A stretch of DNA of 8,344 bases from JAXDLH01 sp034666705 (GTDB lineage Bacteria > Chloroflexota > UBA6077 > SHYK01), in the NCBI GenBank assembly GCA_034666705.1, contig JAXDLH010000223.1, forward strand, positions 1 through 8,344. Reading direction: 5' to 3'. The translations under genes and the position numbers were made by a program. The notes below the pieces were generated by a model that made no database searches, was not told the origin of the DNA, and worked only from the letters and a program-made list of their open reading frames with translations. Positions 6,304 to 8,344 of the stretch are shown in pieces (the first letter of the stretch is position 1; each line of letters begins with the position of its first letter).

Positions 6304-7215
6304 GTGCCCGTCATGGACATGCAGCGCTCGTGGATGTTCGTTCCCGGCAATAGCGAGAAAATGCTCACCAAGGCGATGGGCCTCGACAACCTCGACGTGG
6401 CGATGTTCGATCTCGAGGACGGCGTGCCCCCGGCCCTCAAGGACGACGCCCGCGAGCTCGTCGCCACGATGCTGAGCCGCGCGCCCGGTGGGCCGATGCG
6501 CTTCGTGCGGCTCAATGCCATTGCCACGGAGCGCATGGAGGCGGACGTGCAAGCCGTCGTCGTACGCGGCCTCGAGGGCGTGGTGCTGCCGAAGGTCGAG
6601 CGGCCCGAGGAGGTCGAGCTGGTCGACCGGGTGCTGAGCGAGCGGGAGCCAGCGGCCGGACTGGAGCCGGGCAGCGTGAAGATCGTCGCCGCGATCGAAA
6701 GTGCCCGCGGCCTGCTGAATGCACCGCAGATAGCCGCGGCATCGCAGCGCATGATGGGGCTGATGTTCGGCGCCGAGGACTATGGTCTCGATCTCGGGCT
6801 CTCGACGAATCGCCAGGGCGAGGCACGCGAGCTGATCTATGCGCGCTCGGCGATCGTGATAGCTGCGGCTAGCGCTCACATCCAGGTGATCGACGGCGTA
6901 TGGCCGGACTTCCGTGATGCGGAGGGGGTGCTGCGCGACTCGGTTCAGGCGCGGCGTCTCGGCTTCACCGGCAAATCGACGTTCCACCCCGGGCAGATCG
7001 ACGTGATCAACGAGATCTTCAGTCCGTCCGACGAGGACGTGGAATTTGCGCTCAAGGTCGTGGCCGCATTCGACGAGGCGCAGGCGTCCGGCAGCGGCTC
7101 GGTGGCACTCGGTGGGCAACTGATCGACCGGCCGATCGTCGAGCGGGCGCGGCGGGTGCTCAAGCTGCGCGAGTCGCTGGGGATCGCGAAGCACGCCAGC
7201 GGCGACCAAAGCTGA
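6304..7215 (+). CDS. CitE-like acyl-CoA lyase (HpcH/HpaI family; candidate citramalyl-CoA or malyl-CoA-type lyase)
   Basis: This 303-residue protein is a CitE/HpcH-type TIM-barrel lyase, Mg-dependent, cleaving 3-hydroxyacyl-CoAs such as malyl-, beta-methylmalyl- or citramalyl-CoA. Seen are RSWMFVPGNSEKML (8-21), FDLEDGVPPALK (35-46), the substrate-binding Arg69 in FVRLN, GVVLPKVER (92-100), Mg ligands Glu132 in AAIESARGLL and Asp159 in FGAEDYGLDLG, and FTGKSTFHPGQI (221-232), which is a normal family feature. No citD or citF neighbour is present, so this is a stand-alone CoA-ester lyase, not a citrate lyase subunit. GTG at 6304 is the chosen start: GAGG (6293-6296) is seven bases before it, while the ATG at 6313 would be sixteen bases away. 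A 48-base gap separates it from the dehydrogenase with no terminator visible, so it likely belongs to the operon and performs the final C-C cleavage. Confidence 0.92.
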   Translation: MPVMDMQRSWMFVPGNSEKMLTKAMGLDNLDVAMFDLEDGVPPALKDDARELVATMLSRAPGGPMRFVRLNAIATERMEADVQAVVVRGLEGVVLPKVERPEEVELVDRVLSEREPAAGLEPGSVKIVAAIESARGLLNAPQIAAASQRMMGLMFGAEDYGLDLGLSTNRQGEARELIYARSAIVIAAASAHIQVIDGVWPDFRDAEGVLRDSVQARRLGFTGKSTFHPGQIDVINEIFSPSDEDVEFALKVVAAFDEAQASGSGSVALGGQLIDRPIVERARRVLKLRESLGIAKHASGDQS

Positions 7216-7226
7216 TCCGGCCGCAG

Positions 7227-7235
7227 TGCTACAAT
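7227..7235 (+). promoter_or_regulatory. Extended -10 promoter element upstream of cofG
   Basis: TGCTACAAT (7227-7235) is an extended -10: TG, one base, then TACAAT, five of six matches to TATAAT. No recognisable -35 sits 16-18 bases upstream. A start near 7242 would give a cofG leader of about 175 bases. The element lies 12-20 bases after the lyase stop codon. Confidence 0.45.
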
Positions 7236-7370
7236 GCCCACACGGGATGGTCAATCAGGGTGGAGCGAGCCGCTTCCCAAACCACTCATCCTGGGCCCAT
7301 CGATAAGCTCTGTCGACGGGCATGAGCGGATATCACTCAGGCCGCAGTTCCCAAACCCGCAGCCATTCGC

Positions 7371-7393
7371 GAGCGTCAGCACGAACGCTTTTT
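7371..7393 (+). terminator. Terminator-like hairpin in the cofG leader (attenuator, or terminator of the lyase operon)
   Basis: AGCGT (7372-7376) pairs with ACGCT (7385-7389) around the loop cagcacga, with a possible G-T wobble at the base (7371-7390), and the 3' arm runs into TTTTT (7389-7393). The stem is short for a terminator. It ends only eight bases before the GAGGAG ribosome site of cofG, so it could either terminate upstream transcription from the lyase operon or regulate entry into cofG. Confidence 0.4.
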
Positions 7394-7415
7394 GAACCCA
7401 CGAGGAGCACCCCCC

Positions 7416-8344
7416 GTGATCGCCGACCTGCCCGCCGTGCTCGCTCTCCCGGCTGATCTGGAACGAATCCTGGACCGCACGCGGGCGGGCCAATCGCTCG
7501 ACGCCGCGGATGGCTACCGGCTGATGCGGGCGACGCCAACCGAGCTGCCATCACTCATGACCGCGGCGGCAGCGCTTCGGGCTGCCGCGAAGGGCCGCAC
7601 TGTCACCTACTCGCGCAAAGTCTTCATTCCACTGACGAACCTGTGCCGCGACAAGTGCGGCTACTGCACCTTCGTCAAGGCGCCCCGCCATCCCGACGCG
7701 AAGACCCTGGATCCCGACGACGTGATGTCGATCGCCGAGGCGGGGCGTGCGCAGGGTTGCAAGGAGGCGCTGTTCAGCCTCGGCGAAAAGCCCGAGGAGC
7801 GCTTCGCGCTTGCCCGCCAGCATCTGCGCCGGGTGGGCCACCCGACGATGACCAGCTACCTCGCCGCGATGTGTGAGCAGGTGTTCGAGGCGACTGGCCT
7901 GCTCCCCCACGCAAACTGCGGCGTGTTGACTCGGGATGAGCTGCTGCAACTGCGCGAGGTCAACGGCTCTATGGGGCTGATGTTGGAGAGCGTCAGCACG
8001 CGGCTGCTCCAGCGGGGCGGAGCACACTTCGGTTGTATCGGCAAAGTCCCGGACAGCCGGCTGGAGACGATGGCAACCGCCGGCGAGCTCGGGATCGCGT
8101 TCACGACGGGAATGCTCATCGGCATCGGCGAGACGCTCGAGGAGCGCGTCGACACCCTGCTCGCGATCCGCGAGCTGCACGCGCAGCACGGCAACGTTCA
8201 AGAAGTCATCATCCAGAACTTCCGGGCCAAGCCCGACATTCGCATGCACAACTGGCCGGAGCCCGGCGTGCTGGATATGACCCGGACGATCGCGGTCGCC
8301 CGCCTGCTGCTCGGCCCGGCGATGAACCTCCAAGCCCCGCCGAA
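7416..8344 (+). CDS. cofG: 7,8-didemethyl-8-hydroxy-5-deazariboflavin synthase, CofG part (CofG or N-terminal half of FbiC), 3'-truncated
   Basis: This radical SAM enzyme makes the deazaflavin chromophore FO of cofactor F420. The frame is open from GTG 7416 to the window end (309 complete codons) without a stop. The radical SAM cluster motif is Cys77, Cys81 and Cys84 in NLCRDKCGYCTF, preceded by YSRKVFIPLT. Further CofG marks are SLGEKPEERF, LLPHANCGVLTRDEL, the conserved NGSMGLMLESVSTRL, and FTTGMLIGIGET. The normal 'GK.P..R' segment is present as IGKVPDSR. GTG is chosen because GAGGAG (7402-7407) lies eight bases upstream and the 76 residues before the cluster fit the family. A CofG normally continues for roughly another 60-90 residues; whether a CofH domain follows, making it FbiC, cannot be seen. 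Together with the LLM oxidoreductase it implies the host makes F420. Antisense reading frames here are shadows. Confidence 0.93.
   Translation, partial: MIADLPAVLALPADLERILDRTRAGQSLDAADGYRLMRATPTELPSLMTAAAALRAAAKGRTVTYSRKVFIPLTNLCRDKCGYCTFVKAPRHPDAKTLDPDDVMSIAEAGRAQGCKEALFSLGEKPEERFALARQHLRRVGHPTMTSYLAAMCEQVFEATGLLPHANCGVLTRDELLQLREVNGSMGLMLESVSTRLLQRGGAHFGCIGKVPDSRLETMATAGELGIAFTTGMLIGIGETLEERVDTLLAIRELHAQHGNVQEVIIQNFRAKPDIRMHNWPEPGVLDMTRTIAVARLLLGPAMNLQAPP

Noticed and set aside
6304..7215. Citrate lyase beta subunit
   Set aside because: Although CitE-like, it has no citD, citF or citC neighbours and sits with CoA-transferase and hydratase genes, so a stand-alone acyl-CoA lyase fits better.
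6103..7254. Long minus-strand open frame (383 codons) opposite the CitE-like lyase
   Set aside because: It is antisense to a clearly conserved gene, is rich in His, Arg and Leu with no domain, and is expected from GC-rich third positions.
7216..7415. tRNA or known riboswitch in the gap before cofG
   Set aside because: No T-loop GTTCRA motif or acceptor-stem pairing is visible, and I recognise no known riboswitch core; only a short hairpin and T-run are supportable.
7551..8333. 260-codon minus-strand open frame opposite cofG
   Set aside because: The plus strand carries unmistakable radical SAM and CofG motifs over the whole stretch; the antisense product has no recognisable motif.

Overview
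This GC-rich window (8,344 bases) has densely packed genes, GTG and TTG start codons, an F420-type LLM oxidoreductase and a deazaflavin (F420) biosynthesis gene. It also carries a hairpin repeat of the 'TGTCAT...GAAGGATC' kind. Together these suggest an uncultured or environmental bacterium, most likely Chloroflexota (Thermomicrobia-like), with Actinobacteria as the alternative. The assignment is inference: no rRNA or tRNA gene is present to settle it.

Layout. Bases 1-680 hold the 3' part of a DUF6282/amidohydrolase-like TIM-barrel protein, closed by a strong hairpin terminator (710-748). An aldo/keto reductase follows (802-1782, +). Bases 1783-2179 are a 397-base convergent intergenic region with no credible gene but three repeat structures: an 84-bp imperfect palindrome, a short perfect inverted repeat and a degenerate tandem repeat of about 24-27 bases. 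On the minus strand is an LLM-class flavin/F420-dependent oxidoreductase (2180-3223), which probably starts at TTG. Divergent from it runs a tight four-gene operon (3373-7215, +): MaoC-type hydratase, CaiB/BaiF-type family III CoA-transferase, acyl-CoA dehydrogenase and CitE-like acyl-CoA lyase. After a 200-base leader with an extended -10 and a terminator-like hairpin comes cofG/fbiC (7416 to the window end), a radical SAM enzyme of F420 biosynthesis.

How the genes fit together. The operon contains the parts needed to activate a branched C5 dicarboxylate (or similar acid) as a CoA thioester, hydrate the double bond and cleave the 3-hydroxyacyl-CoA. The same enzyme families occur together in the Pseudomonas aeruginosa itaconate cluster (PA0878-PA0883) and overlap the Mycobacterium tuberculosis Rv2498c-Rv2500c region, so itaconate/methylsuccinate/citramalyl-CoA breakdown is the leading hypothesis. 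A mesaconyl-CoA segment of the kind found in the 3-hydroxypropionate bicycle is the alternative. The LLM oxidoreductase and cofG are linked through cofactor F420, although the sequence does not prove that the LLM enzyme uses F420 rather than FMN.
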